In this document: positions 27,501 to 36,858 of the stretch, in pieces
How the letters are laid out: each line of letters starts with the position of its first letter
How positions within the stretch are numbered: the stretch's first letter is position 1
DNA from: Arcticibacterium luteifluviistationis
GTDB taxonomy: Bacteria; Bacteroidota; Bacteroidia; Cytophagales; Spirosomataceae
Direction of reading: 5' to 3'
Length of the DNA stretch: 64,000 nucleotides
NCBI RefSeq assembly: GCF_003258705.1
Contig: NZ_CP029480.1
Span: 1,674,001 to 1,738,000 of the forward strand
The notes under the pieces: model-generated
Databases searched by the model: none
The model's input: only the letters and a program-made list of their open reading frames with translations
What the model was told of the DNA's origin: nothing
Position numbers and translations under genes: made by a program

Positions 27501-28127
27501 TCCATTTAGGTAAAGCGTTCCGTTAGCGTCAAAGTAAACCGCTCCATAGGTTTGCCTGTCTAGGTCAGTAACTGTGGTAGTTAATGTTCTTGCACCCGTT
27601 GCTGGGTTAAACTGATAAACTCGTCCTCTGCTGTCTACACCATATAAGAAACCATCTATAGGATTAAAAGCGTAATCGGCAATCCCTGTTTTAGTGGTAG
27701 TTAAACTTGAAATCTGAGCAGGTGGATCTACATTTAAATCATAACGTATAATACTGGTAGAGTTCCCTTTGTACATATACATGATGCCATTGGCATCAAT
27801 GTCAGCATTATATAAGCCGGTATTGATTCCAAGGTTATATGTGGTATAGTTCCAGTTTTTATCTACCTTATAAAGGTTTCCGGTTTTTTTTCCATTTAAA
27901 TAAATGAAATTATCTGCCCTATTATATCCGGCAGAAACATCTTCGCCAAAAAGGTTGCTAGCAACTTCTGTGGTATTTCCAGTTTGTAGATCTACTTGTA
28001 TAATGTCAGTTGGGCTATTCTGAAATAAATAGGCAAAGGATTCACAAGTGAAAGGTGTTACTGCTTGCGAGAACACTAGTTTCGAGGATAAAAGTATCAG
28101 AAGTGTTATGGTAGATAGTCTCATCAA
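21505..28127 (-). pseudogene. Broken gene for a giant T9SS-secreted Ig-like repeat protein
   Basis: The gene begins at 28127 with a signal peptide (MMRLSTITLLILLSSKLVFSQ), a beta-propeller-like N-terminal region of about 250 residues (repeated strands such as FNPIDGFLYGVDSRG), then about 17 Ser/Thr/Cys-rich units of 70-80 residues. Each unit has the form P-x-x-P-x-I ... ICxGxSxxLxAxC ... GTxTWxxx ... YxAxCxxxxC. The C-terminus has a type A T9SS sorting domain (SLYPNPVE ... PAGTYFLQAE ... KKFIKLH). Two lesions interrupt it: a perfect 683-bp tandem duplication (25349-26031 = 26032-26714) that shifts the frame, and TGA at 22714-22716 where the repeat pattern expects Trp (TGG). Removing one duplicate copy leaves 5940 bp, i.e. 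1979 codons plus stop in one frame. Intact, it would be a surface adhesin-like protein. Confidence 0.85.
25349..26714. repeat. Perfect 683-bp direct tandem duplication inside the T9SS gene
   Basis: Bases 25349-26031 and 26032-26714 are identical by eye along their whole length. The unit covers about three protein repeats, but 683 is not a multiple of three, so the frame is lost at the junction (GGGCTGAC joined to TCATACC at 26031/26032). The junction shows no evident microhomology. The perfect match means the event is recent or is an assembly artefact. Confidence 0.9.
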
Positions 28128-28436
28128 GTTATTAAAGATTAGTCGGTTTCTATTAGTACTTACTTGCTAGAATAAAGTCACCTTTTTTGAGGTGTATTTT
28201 CATTCTTATGGTTAACAAATATACTTATTTTGGAGATAAAAGGATGAAAAACGCCTATTAGGGGATCCATCTTATTCTAAGTGCCATTAACTAAATGAAG
28301 AGGCACTTGGTTAGTACAAAGTTAATATTTCGACCTATTACTTTTAGAGCCTTAAAAAGGGAGAGTATAAGATATTCTTGAAGAGAAACTTTTTTAAAAT
28401 GAAGTCTTGATAATCGCTATTTTCCTGAGTGTTTAG
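28128..28436. other. Gene-free spacer upstream of the T9SS gene
   Basis: This 309-bp A+T-rich region separates the start of the T9SS gene from the end of the HupE-like gene. It holds one hairpin, AAGTGCC (28279-28285) with GGCACTT (28302-28308), without a following T tract, and presumably the promoter of the T9SS gene, although no full TAnnTTTG box is evident. No reading frame is supported. Confidence 0.4.
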
Positions 28437-29027
28437 TTATAAACTATTAATTATCAACATAAGGGTCATGCCAAAGACTATTCCGCTAAGAATCAAGTTC
28501 CATGTTTTTCTTCTTAGATCTAAGATAATTATCATTAGAAAGTTGAGTAGTAATACTCCTATGACAATAATGATTTGACCGAACTCTAAGCCTAAGTTAA
28601 AAGCGAAGAGGGGTTTGATAATGCTGCTTTCGCTTCCGAGTAAACTTCTAAGATAGTTTGAGAAGCCTAGACCATGGATTAAACCGAAAAGGGAAGCAAT
28701 GAGGTATCTAATGAATTTCTTGTTTTTAGGTTCAGTATAAATACTTTTTTTGAACTTATGAAAGAAGTTGACAATGCAAGTAATAAGTATGGTTACAGGA
28801 ATGAGAACCTCAATAAATTCTGGGTTTACTTTGATTAAACCTGTAGTAGAAAGGGCCAGTGTAATAGAATGGCCTAGTGTAAAAGCAGTAATTAAAATTA
28901 AAACACTTTTCCATTGTTTTAAGGAAGAGATGGCACAAAGAGCCACAATGAAAAGAATATGGTCAAAGCCTTTTAAATCTGTTATGTGCTGATAACCAAG
29001 TTTTAAGTAAATAAGAAATTCCTGCAT
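28437..29027 (-). CDS. HupE/UreJ-like membrane protein
   Basis: A 196-residue protein with six or seven predicted membrane helices and the family markers GFDHILFIVAL near the N-terminus, TAFTLGHSITLALS, and FGLIHGLGFSNYL. These histidine-containing segments are typical of HupE/UreJ-2 proteins, which are thought to help metal (often nickel) entry. No hydrogenase or urease gene is nearby, so the substrate here is open. The gene appears to stand alone between the T9SS gene and nadB, with about 150 bp on its 5' side. Confidence 0.75.
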   Translation of the reverse strand: MQEFLIYLKLGYQHITDLKGFDHILFIVALCAISSLKQWKSVLILITAFTLGHSITLALSTTGLIKVNPEFIEVLIPVTILITCIVNFFHKFKKSIYTEPKNKKFIRYLIASLFGLIHGLGFSNYLRSLLGSESSIIKPLFAFNLGLEFGQIIIVIGVLLLNFLMIIILDLRRKTWNLILSGIVFGMTLMLIINSL

Positions 29028-29176
29028 ATAAATTTTTAAAGATAGAATTGGCTTGAAGGTACAAAATGAGGTACATCAAGTCAATTTAACAAGTGTATTT
29101 ACCAAAAAAAATATTGGGTATCAAGGCTTGGACGTGTTAGTGGCTTTTACGCTTATTTGCTGGGCAAAAGGTAGTT

Positions 29177-30769
29177 TTACAAAACGGAGTTCTCTGGTTT
29201 TCCCCCAAGCTTGTAGGGGTAATCAGTAGTGAAATGTAGTCCACGGCTTTCTTTTCGTATTTGAGCACATTTGATCACCATTTCGGCACACAAAATGAGA
29301 TTTCTTAGTTCACAGAGTTTAACAGATAATTTAGTTTTTTTGTAAAATTCTTCGGTTTCATCTTGAAGTAAGTGAAGTCTTCTCATAGCTCTGTCTAGCC
29401 TGAAATCAGAACGGACAATACCTACATAATCGGACATCATCCGTTGTAACTCTCTAAGGTTGTGCGTTACCAGTACAGCTTCTTTTGGTTGCTCTGCTCC
29501 AAATTCATCCCAGTCGGGAATTTGGGCATTAAACTCTACTCCTTCAATATTCTCAAGTGCTTTTTGAGCAATTCTGTTGCCAAATACAGCTGCTTCTACT
29601 AATGAGTTTGAGGCAAGTCTATTAGCTCCATGAAGTCCTGATGAAGAGCATTCACCGCAAGAGTAGAGATTTTTTATACTAGACTGACCATTAATGTCAA
29701 CCAAAATTCCACCGCATAAGTAATGTGCAGCAGGAGTTACTGGTATGTAATCTTTGGTCATGTCAATTCCGATACTCAGACATTTTTCATAAATGTTAGG
29801 GAAATGGTCAAGAATCATTTCTTTAGACTTGTGCGTAATGTCTAGATAAACAAATTCCTCCCCAGACTTTTTCATTTCGGCATCAATACAGCGAGCCACA
29901 ATATCACGAGGAGCTAGCGAGCCGCGTTCGTCATAGTCGTACATGAATTCACGTCCGTCTCTATCTCTTAATACTCCACCTTCACCACGAACGGCTTCCG
30001 TTACTAAGAAACTAGGGAAAGAGCCTGGATTGTAAAGCGAGGTTGGATGAAACTGAATCATCTCCATATCTCTTACTTTACCCTTTGCTCTATAAACCAT
30101 GGCTATGCCATCACCAGTAGCAATAACAGGATTAGTGGTGGCTGCGTAAATATGCCCTGCACCACCAGTAGCCATAAGTGTCATTTTTGATAAAATCTTC
30201 TCTACTTTTCCAGAATTGACATCTAAAGCATAGATGCCGTATGAAGTAACATCTTTTGTCTCTCGGGTGATAGGAACACCCATGTGATGCTGCGTAATAA
30301 CTTCAACAGCATAGTAATGTGTCAGTATTTCAATGTTCGGATTTTTAGAAACTTCTTCTAACAAAGCTCTTTCTATTTCCCAACCAGTAATATCTTTATA
30401 ATGAAGAATTCTTTTTTCAGAGTGACCACCCTCACGGGTTAAATCGTAGCTACCGTCTTCGTCTTTGTCAAAATTAGCTCCATAGTCAATGAGCTCACGA
30501 ATTCTGTCTGGTCCTTCTTTTATGACAATCTCAACAGTTTCTCTATCGCACAAACCATCACCAGCTATAAGCGTATCACTAATATGCTTTTCGTACGTAT
30601 CTACTTCTGGGTTAAATACAGCAGCAATACCGCCTTGAGCATATTTAGTATTGGTTTCCTCGGCATTTACTTTGGTTAAAACCAGTACCTTACCTTTTTT
30701 AGCTGCTTTAAGAGCAAAACTAAGACCAGCTATTCCGGAACCTATGACTAAAAAATCTGTTTGACGCAT
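29177..30769 (-). CDS. nadB: L-aspartate oxidase
   Basis: Catalyses the first step of de novo NAD synthesis, FAD-dependent oxidation of L-aspartate to iminoaspartate in the cytoplasm. The start at 30769 (MRQTDFLVIGSG) fits the family; an in-frame start eight codons earlier is possible. FAD-binding GSGIAGLSFALKA lies at the N-terminus, the flavoprotein signature TKYAQGGIAAVF near residue 45, substrate-site segments MEMIQFHPTSL and TEAVRGEGGVLRD, the RDIVARCIDAEM helix, and the C-terminal helical domain with LRELQRMMSDYVGIVR. Length (530) is normal. nadA and nadC are not in the window. It follows kdsD by about 55 bp on the same strand and may be cotranscribed with it. Confidence 0.93.
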   Translation of the reverse strand: MRQTDFLVIGSGIAGLSFALKAAKKGKVLVLTKVNAEETNTKYAQGGIAAVFNPEVDTYEKHISDTLIAGDGLCDRETVEIVIKEGPDRIRELIDYGANFDKDEDGSYDLTREGGHSEKRILHYKDITGWEIERALLEEVSKNPNIEILTHYYAVEVITQHHMGVPITRETKDVTSYGIYALDVNSGKVEKILSKMTLMATGGAGHIYAATTNPVIATGDGIAMVYRAKGKVRDMEMIQFHPTSLYNPGSFPSFLVTEAVRGEGGVLRDRDGREFMYDYDERGSLAPRDIVARCIDAEMKKSGEEFVYLDITHKSKEMILDHFPNIYEKCLSIGIDMTKDYIPVTPAAHYLCGGILVDINGQSSIKNLYSCGECSSSGLHGANRLASNSLVEAAVFGNRIAQKALENIEGVEFNAQIPDWDEFGAEQPKEAVLVTHNLRELQRMMSDYVGIVRSDFRLDRAMRRLHLLQDETEEFYKKTKLSVKLCELRNLILCAEMVIKCAQIRKESRGLHFTTDYPYKLGGKPENSVL

Positions 30770-30824
30770 ATTTTGATTAAGACTATTCAACAAAAAAAAG
30801 AAGAAAATTCCGTAATGTCACTGC

Positions 30825-31799
30825 TTAGGTCAATCCCTCTTTAAGTAAATCATGTAAATGAATAAAGCCGAGTAGTTTTTTGTCTTCCGAAACGATAAGT
30901 TGTGTAATGCTATGCTCACGCATAAAAGATAGAGCTTTTGTACCCAAAACACTTGGTTCTATTGTTTTTGGACTTTTTCCCATTATATCCTTAGCTTTTA
31001 AGTTGCTAAAGTTTTCATGCTTTTCTAACATCCTTCTCAGGTCACCATCTGTAATGATTCCTGCCAATTCGTTAGTGCAGTTTAACACGGCTGTAGCTCC
31101 CAATCTTTTAGACGTTATTTCCAGAATTACTTGGTTAATACTGTCGTTTTCAGAGACACTAGGAATTGCATTTTTTGTATATAAATCAGCCACCTTAAGG
31201 AGCATGATTTTACCCAAAGTTCCTGAAGGATGGTTTCTTGCAAAGTCATTTTCGTCAAAATTTCGGACATCCATTAAGCATACCGCTAGGGCGTCTCCCA
31301 TTACCATAGCCGTGGTAGTAGAAGATGTGGGAGCTAAATTGTTTATACAAGCTTCTCTTTCTACAAATACATCTAAAGTGCAATTCGCGGCCTTTGCTAA
31401 AGCAGATTCTATATTGCCCGTAATAGCTATTAGCGGAGAGCCAACTTCCTTTACATAAGGCAAAAGATTCACTATTTCGGGACTGTTACCACTTTTAGAT
31501 AAGCAAATTAAGACATCGTTTTTGTCCAATATGCCTAAGTCGCCATGAAGTGCGTCTACGGCGTGCATGTAAACGGAAGTTTGTCCTGTAGAGTTAAATG
31601 TGGCAGAGATTTTCTGTGCTATTATTGCACTTTTTCCAATGCCTGTTATTACGGCCTTTCCTTTGGCGTTGATAATCAACTCGATAGCTTTTGTGAATCC
31701 TTCTCCAATTGTATTTTTCAAAGAATCTATTGCCCTTGACTCAGCGTCGAAGACATTTATGGCTAAGTCGGTAATTTTTTTCTTTAATTTCGTATCCAC
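30825..31799 (-). CDS. kdsD: Arabinose-5-phosphate isomerase (KpsF/GutQ family)
   Basis: Converts ribulose 5-phosphate to arabinose 5-phosphate, the first step of Kdo synthesis for LPS. The 324-residue protein has an SIS domain (GKAVITGIGKSAIIAQKI, HAVDALHGDLG, CLSKSGNSPEIV, ITGNIESALAKAA) up to about residue 180, a linker with ARNHPSGTLGK typical of the family, and two CBS domains (about 210-262 and 270-324). All parts expected of KdsD are present. The gene is divergent from recQ, with a TACTTTTG box about 28 bp before the start codon. Confidence 0.92.
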   Translation of the reverse strand: MDTKLKKKITDLAINVFDAESRAIDSLKNTIGEGFTKAIELIINAKGKAVITGIGKSAIIAQKISATFNSTGQTSVYMHAVDALHGDLGILDKNDVLICLSKSGNSPEIVNLLPYVKEVGSPLIAITGNIESALAKAANCTLDVFVEREACINNLAPTSSTTTAMVMGDALAVCLMDVRNFDENDFARNHPSGTLGKIMLLKVADLYTKNAIPSVSENDSINQVILEITSKRLGATAVLNCTNELAGIITDGDLRRMLEKHENFSNLKAKDIMGKSPKTIEPSVLGTKALSFMREHSITQLIVSEDKKLLGFIHLHDLLKEGLT

Positions 31800-31826
31800 T
31801 TATAAATTTTAGTAATAATTATTTGA

Positions 31827-31834
31827 CAAAAGTA
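31827..31834 (-). promoter_or_regulatory. Candidate -7 box (TACTTTTG) for kdsD
   Basis: Read on the minus strand the sequence is TACTTTTG, an exact match to TAnnTTTG, placed so that transcription would start about 20 bp before the kdsD ATG. A TTTG lies further upstream but at about 15 bp spacing, shorter than the usual 19-21, so the -33 element is doubtful. Confidence 0.45.
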
Positions 31835-31985
31835 TAAAATCTTTGTCATCAAAATATTTAAAGCTCCTTAAGGTGAATTGAGTCAGAAACTACTTTAAAG
31901 TGATTTTTTTTGGCTAAATTTAGAAACAAGAATTTTATATCCTATGAAATATGGATGTAATGGAGCATGTACTTAGTGATTTATC

Positions 31986-34265
31986 ATGATTGATATAAAA
32001 ATAGAAAACAAACTTAAGCAGAACCTGAAAGAAGTATTTGGTTTTGACAAGTTTCGCGGAGAACAAGACAAGATTATTCATAGTGTAGTTTCAGGACAAA
32101 ACACTTTTGTGATTATGCCCACTGGGGCTGGTAAATCTTTATGTTACCAATTACCAGCAATTACCCTTGATGGCACTGCAGTAGTTATTAGCCCATTGAT
32201 TGCCTTGATGAAAAATCAGGTTGACCAAATGGTTGCTTTTGGAATAAATGCCCAGTTTCTGAATTCTACACTTAATAAGTCAGAAATGACTAGAGTGAAA
32301 AAGGATGTGCTAAGCGGCGAATGCAAACTACTTTATATAGCACCTGAATCTCTTACGAAAGAAGATAATCTTATCTTTTTAAAGAAGGCAAAGCTTTCTT
32401 TTGTAGCAGTGGATGAAGCTCACTGTATTTCAGAATGGGGGCATGATTTCAGGCCAGAGTATAGGAAAATTAGGAGTATCATAGAAAGCATTGACATCAA
32501 TCTTCCTATAATAGCCTTGACCGCTACTGCTACTCCAAAAGTACAGATGGATATAAAGAAGAATCTGGACATGGATGATTCTACTTTATTTAAAACATCA
32601 TTTAATAGAGCTAATCTTTATTATGAAGTTAGGCCAAAGATAAATCCTAAAAAGCAACTGATTCAATTTGTGAGTCAGTACAAGGGTAAAGGTGGAATTG
32701 TATACTGCTTAAGTAGAAAAAAAGTAGAAGAAATTGCCAGTTTGCTAGCAGTTAATGGTGTAAAAGCATTGCCTTATCATGCAGGTTTAGACCCTGATGT
32801 TAGAGTGAAAAATCAAGATGCCTTTCTAAAAGGAGATTGTGATGTGGTTTGTGCCACTATTGCTTTTGGAATGGGGATTGATAAGCCTGACGTAAGATTT
32901 GTGGTGCATTATGATGCTCCTAAGTCTTTAGAAGGGTATTACCAAGAAACCGGAAGAGCTGGTAGAGATGGTCTTGACGGAACATGTCTTATGTTTTACG
33001 CTTATGATGATATCTTGAAATTGGAGAAATTCAATAAAGATAAAACGGTAGTAGAGCGAGAAAACGCCAAGGCTTTACTGATGGAAATAGTCTCATATTC
33101 CACTTTAGGAGTTTGCCGTAGAAGGCAACTTTTAGGCTATTTTGGTGAGTATATGGACAAGGACTGCGGTTTCTGTGATAACTGTAAACACAAGACGCGT
33201 TCGTTTACTGTTAAAGATGAGGTTACGTTAGCCCTCAATACGCTAGTGGCTACAGAAGAGCGATTCCCATTACAGCATATTGCAGATTTACTTACAGCTA
33301 ATACTACTAAAAACGATTATATAGAAAGCCATGACCATCATAAACTAAAAGAGTTTGGTGCGGGTCTTGAGTTTTTCAAGGGAGATAAAGTTGATTTCTT
33401 TAAGCCTAACGGCAAAGATGATACAGAGAAAGAGAAGTTTGGACCAACGGATAGATGGGTTTCTGTACTTCGTCAATTGATGGTTTACGGAATAATCGAA
33501 AAGGATATAGAAAATTACGGAGTTGTCAAAATATCTGATACTGGTAGGGCATTTTTGAAAAGCCCGTACGAGATAGAAATGCGTGATGACCACGACCTTT
33601 CTAGTGCAGAAGGAAGTAGAGACGATGGTATTCAAACATCTGCTCCTAGTGGTGGAGGTGCTGCTGCTGATGAAGCACTTTTAGAAATGTTAAAAGGGCT
33701 TTGTAAAAAAGTAGGAAATGCTAACGGAATTCCTCCTTATGCTGTTTTTCAAGAGCCTTCTTTAATAGAAATGGCTACGGTTTATCCTATTAATATGGAA
33801 TCGCTGACCCAAATTCAAGGGGTTGGGATGGGGAAAGCAAAGAAATTCGGTAAGGCGTTTATTGAGATGATTTCTCAATATGTGGAAGAAAACGACATAG
33901 AGACTACGCAAGATTTTGTGGTGAAATCTGCTGTTAATAAGTCAAAAGCGAAAATTGTTATAATTCAGCAAGTGGACAGAAAGGTGAGTTTGCCTGAAAT
34001 TGCTGACTCGCTTAAAATGACTTTTGATGAGTTACTTACGGAGATTGAAAATATCTGCTATTCTGGTACTAAGTTGAATATTGATTATTACTTGGAACAA
34101 GAAATGGATGAAGATAAGCAAGACGATCTTTATGAGTATTTCATGTCATCAGCATCTGATGCTGTAGACGAGGCTTTGACGGAGTTTGAAGATTATGAAG
34201 AAGAAGTAACAGAAGACGATATAAGGCTTATAAGGGTTAAGTTTTTGAGCGAAGTCGCCAATTAA
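31986..34265 (+). CDS. recQ: ATP-dependent DNA helicase RecQ
   Basis: A 759-residue 3'-5' helicase for DNA repair. Motif 0 and Walker A (FRGEQDKII, MPTGAGKS at 44-51), Walker B DEAH (143-146), then SEWGHDFRPEYR, ALTATATP, and motifs V-VI (IAFGMGIDKPDVRFV, YYQETGRAGRDG) are all present. The RecQ-specific zinc site follows (CRRRQLLGYFGE, CGFCDNC), then the winged-helix RQC domain and an HRDC domain (about 560-640, IPPYAVFQEPSL ... IQGVGMGKAKKFG). The protein is longer than E. coli RecQ (609) because of an acidic C-terminal extension, as is common in Bacteroidota. It is followed by a strong terminator. Confidence 0.95.
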   Translation: MIDIKIENKLKQNLKEVFGFDKFRGEQDKIIHSVVSGQNTFVIMPTGAGKSLCYQLPAITLDGTAVVISPLIALMKNQVDQMVAFGINAQFLNSTLNKSEMTRVKKDVLSGECKLLYIAPESLTKEDNLIFLKKAKLSFVAVDEAHCISEWGHDFRPEYRKIRSIIESIDINLPIIALTATATPKVQMDIKKNLDMDDSTLFKTSFNRANLYYEVRPKINPKKQLIQFVSQYKGKGGIVYCLSRKKVEEIASLLAVNGVKALPYHAGLDPDVRVKNQDAFLKGDCDVVCATIAFGMGIDKPDVRFVVHYDAPKSLEGYYQETGRAGRDGLDGTCLMFYAYDDILKLEKFNKDKTVVERENAKALLMEIVSYSTLGVCRRRQLLGYFGEYMDKDCGFCDNCKHKTRSFTVKDEVTLALNTLVATEERFPLQHIADLLTANTTKNDYIESHDHHKLKEFGAGLEFFKGDKVDFFKPNGKDDTEKEKFGPTDRWVSVLRQLMVYGIIEKDIENYGVVKISDTGRAFLKSPYEIEMRDDHDLSSAEGSRDDGIQTSAPSGGGAAADEALLEMLKGLCKKVGNANGIPPYAVFQEPSLIEMATVYPINMESLTQIQGVGMGKAKKFGKAFIEMISQYVEENDIETTQDFVVKSAVNKSKAKIVIIQQVDRKVSLPEIADSLKMTFDELLTEIENICYSGTKLNIDYYLEQEMDEDKQDDLYEYFMSSASDAVDEALTEFEDYEEEVTEDDIRLIRVKFLSEVAN

Positions 34266-34287
34266 AAACGGATAAATACTAAAGGAA

Positions 34288-34320
34288 GGGTTGCTGAATT
34301 TGTTTCAGCGACCCTTTTTT
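34288..34320 (+). terminator. Rho-independent terminator after recQ
   Basis: GGGTTGCTGAA, loop TTTG, TTCAGCGACCC (one G-T pair), then TTTTTT. An 11-bp stem 22 bp after the recQ stop codon. Confidence 0.9.
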
Positions 34321-34389
34321 ATTTATACAGCTAATTCTAGATATTTTTGGTGGCGTAATTCTTAAATTGCCATTTGTTTAAATCATGAT

Positions 34390-36030
34390 ATGGAGGTAAT
34401 ACAAGGAAACATTGTAAATATTTTTGACAACACGATTCAGTGGGGTGAAATTATAGTTAAGGATGGTCGAATCTTTACAATCAAGAATTTTGGTGAAGAA
34501 AAGAAAGGAGAGAGCTACTTGCTCCCTGGCTTTGTAGATGCACATGTGCACATAGAAAGTTCTATGTTAAGCCCTGCTTCTTTTGGAAGAATAGCTTTAA
34601 CACATGGAACTGTTGGTTCCGTTTCTGACCCACATGAAATAGCGAATGTTTTGGGCATTGATGGTGTCAAATACATGATTGAAGATGCTCGTCAAACACC
34701 TTTTAAAGTGTCTTTTGGAGCACCATCGTGTGTGCCAGCTACTTCTTTTGAAACAGCAGGAGCAGTTATAGATGCTAAAGGAATTGAGGAGTTACTGAAC
34801 ATGCCTGAAATTTCCTATTTGGCGGAAATGATGAACTTCCCAGGAGTGATTTTTAAAGATGAGGAAGTTTTGGCGAAACTAGACATTGCTAAAAGACTAG
34901 GCAAACCAATAGATGGACACGCCCCCGCTGTTAGGGGAGAAGACGCCGTCAAATACTTTAGCCAAGGAATAACCACAGACCATGAGTGTTTTACAGAAGA
35001 GGAGGCTTTAGAAAAGCTTAAACTCGGTGTGAAAATATTGATAAGAGAAGGTAGTGCCGCAAAGAATTTTGAAGCACTAATTCCTTTAGCAAAAGAATGG
35101 TCGCATCAAATGATGTTTTGTTCGGATGATAAACATCCTGATGAATTAATTAAAAGTCATATTAATGCACTAGTCGCAAGAGCTATAAGAGCAGGTGTTG
35201 GCTTATTCGAAGCTCTTCGCATGGCTTCTTTGAACCCTGTAAAGCATTACTCATTGCCTATAGGTCTTCTTTTAGAAGGTGATCCCGCAGATTTTATAAG
35301 GGTAGAAAATTTAAGAGATTTTCATGTTTTAGAGACTTTTATTGATGGCAAGCTAGTGGCAGAAAGAGGTCAGTCAAAGCTTTCTCAAACAAAGAGTAAA
35401 GTGGTCAATAATTTTTCTGCTGAAAACTTAGAAAGTGAATCACTAAAAGTACTTTGTCAAGACCCTTTTAAGAAAATGAATGTCATTAAAGTGAATGACG
35501 GACAGCTAATTACGGACTTTGTCAAGAGAGATATGAAGCTGGAGGGTAAAGAAATAGTAGCAGATATAGAAAACGATATTTTGAAGCTTGCTGTCTATAA
35601 TCGTTATACTAAAAATCCAGTTTCGGTAGCTTTTATACAAGGTTTTGGTTTGAAAGAAGGGGCTATTGCCTCTTCTGTAGCTCATGATTCTCATAATATT
35701 ATTGCAGTTGGTGTTGATGATAAGGCAATTGCAGATGCAGTAAATCTTGTGATTAGAGAAAAAGGCGGAGTGTCAGCAGTATCCCAAGATAAAATGGGAG
35801 TGCTAGGTTTACCAATTGCCGGTTTGATGAGTAATAAAGAACCTCAAGAAGTGGCTGCCGATTATGAGCAGATTGATCGCTTTTCGAAGGATACTTTAGG
35901 GGCTACATTGACAGCTCCGTTTATGTCGCTGTCTTTTATGGCATTATTGGTGATTCCATCATTGAAGCTTTCAGATAAAGGTCTTTTTGACGGTCAAAAA
36001 TTTAAATTTGTAGATTTAGTAGAAGCTTAA
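34390..36030 (+). CDS. ade: Adenine deaminase
   Basis: A 546-residue metal-dependent amidohydrolase that converts adenine to hypoxanthine in purine salvage. The metal site is shown by GFVDAHVHIESSMLSP near residue 50, SDPHEIANVLG, DGHAPAVRGEDA with a following TTDHECFTEEEA, and CSDDKHPDEL. The C-terminal domain (VAHDSHNIIAVG, SVAHDSHN form) is diagnostic for Ade rather than adenosine deaminases. It has normal length and ends 2 bp before argB, suggesting cotranscription although the pathways are unrelated. Confidence 0.93.
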   Translation: MEVIQGNIVNIFDNTIQWGEIIVKDGRIFTIKNFGEEKKGESYLLPGFVDAHVHIESSMLSPASFGRIALTHGTVGSVSDPHEIANVLGIDGVKYMIEDARQTPFKVSFGAPSCVPATSFETAGAVIDAKGIEELLNMPEISYLAEMMNFPGVIFKDEEVLAKLDIAKRLGKPIDGHAPAVRGEDAVKYFSQGITTDHECFTEEEALEKLKLGVKILIREGSAAKNFEALIPLAKEWSHQMMFCSDDKHPDELIKSHINALVARAIRAGVGLFEALRMASLNPVKHYSLPIGLLLEGDPADFIRVENLRDFHVLETFIDGKLVAERGQSKLSQTKSKVVNNFSAENLESESLKVLCQDPFKKMNVIKVNDGQLITDFVKRDMKLEGKEIVADIENDILKLAVYNRYTKNPVSVAFIQGFGLKEGAIASSVAHDSHNIIAVGVDDKAIADAVNLVIREKGGVSAVSQDKMGVLGLPIAGLMSNKEPQEVAADYEQIDRFSKDTLGATLTAPFMSLSFMALLVIPSLKLSDKGLFDGQKFKFVDLVEA

Positions 36031-36032
36031 CT

Positions 36033-36815
36033 ATGGCAGTAAATATTATTAAGATAGGGGGTAATGTTATCAATGATGAAGTAAAGTTAAAGGCTTTTCT
36101 AGCATCTTTCGCAGCATTGTCGGGTGATAAAATATTGGTGCATGGTGGAGGTAAAGTAGCTACTAAAATAGCAAAAGACTTAGGTGTGGAAACCGAAATG
36201 GTAGAAGGTAGAAGAATTACCAATGCAGAAATGAGAGATGTGGTTACCATGGTTTATGGTGGCCTAATAAATAAGAAAATAGTGGCTTCGCTTCAATCAT
36301 TAAACTGTAATGCTATTGGCCTTACAGGGGCGGATGCAGGTGTGATAAGAGCCCATAAAAGACCTGTCAAAACTATTGACTATGGTTATGTGGGAGATAT
36401 TGATAGTGTCAATGCGGTTTTTATATCGAGTTTGTTGAGTCAAGAAATTACACCAGTTTTTGCCCCGCTTTCTTTTGATAAAGACTTCGGTATTTTAAAT
36501 ACCAATGCAGATACGCAGGCTTCTGCTATTGCCACAGCACTTTCAGGAGTGCATGAGGTCAATTTGATTTATTGTTTTGAAAAGAAAGGAGTTTTGTTGG
36601 ATGCCGAAGATGATGATTCGGTAATTCCAGTTTTAAAGCCAAAGCTGTATGAGGAATATAAGGCTAGTGGAGTTATTTATGATGGCATGATTCCGAAATT
36701 GGACAACGCTTTTGACGCAGTTCATAAAGGTGTTAAGAAAGTTATTATTTGCGAAGCCAATGAACTTTTGTCAGCGGTAGAAAGAGGAGAGACCGGAACG
36801 CAAATTTTGATGTGA
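36033..36815 (+). CDS. argB: Acetylglutamate kinase
   Basis: Phosphorylates N-acetylglutamate (or, in some Bacteroidota, the N-succinyl analogue) in arginine synthesis. The 260-residue amino-acid kinase fold has KIGGNVIND at the N-terminus (catalytic Lys), the phosphate-binding LVHGGGKVATKIA, the substrate segment VEGRRITNAEMRDVV, NCNAIGLTGADAG, and NTNADTQASAIATAL with GMIPKLDNAF near the end. It starts 3 bp after ade and is followed 43 bp later by an M20 deacylase that fits a later step of the same pathway. Confidence 0.92.
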   Translation: MAVNIIKIGGNVINDEVKLKAFLASFAALSGDKILVHGGGKVATKIAKDLGVETEMVEGRRITNAEMRDVVTMVYGGLINKKIVASLQSLNCNAIGLTGADAGVIRAHKRPVKTIDYGYVGDIDSVNAVFISSLLSQEITPVFAPLSFDKDFGILNTNADTQASAIATALSGVHEVNLIYCFEKKGVLLDAEDDDSVIPVLKPKLYEEYKASGVIYDGMIPKLDNAFDAVHKGVKKVIICEANELLSAVERGETGTQILM

Positions 36816-36858
36816 GTTTATTTTAAGAGTCAAATTTAGAAAAGGATTGAAAGGAGCC

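Noticed and set aside
22714-28127. Tandem repeats of about 230 bp as a CRISPR or satellite array
   Set aside because: The repeats are coding, with third-position variation, and belong to one large T9SS protein.
28279-28308. Hairpin AAGTGCC/GGCACTT as a terminator
   Set aside because: No T tract follows on either strand; kept only as a note in the spacer entry.
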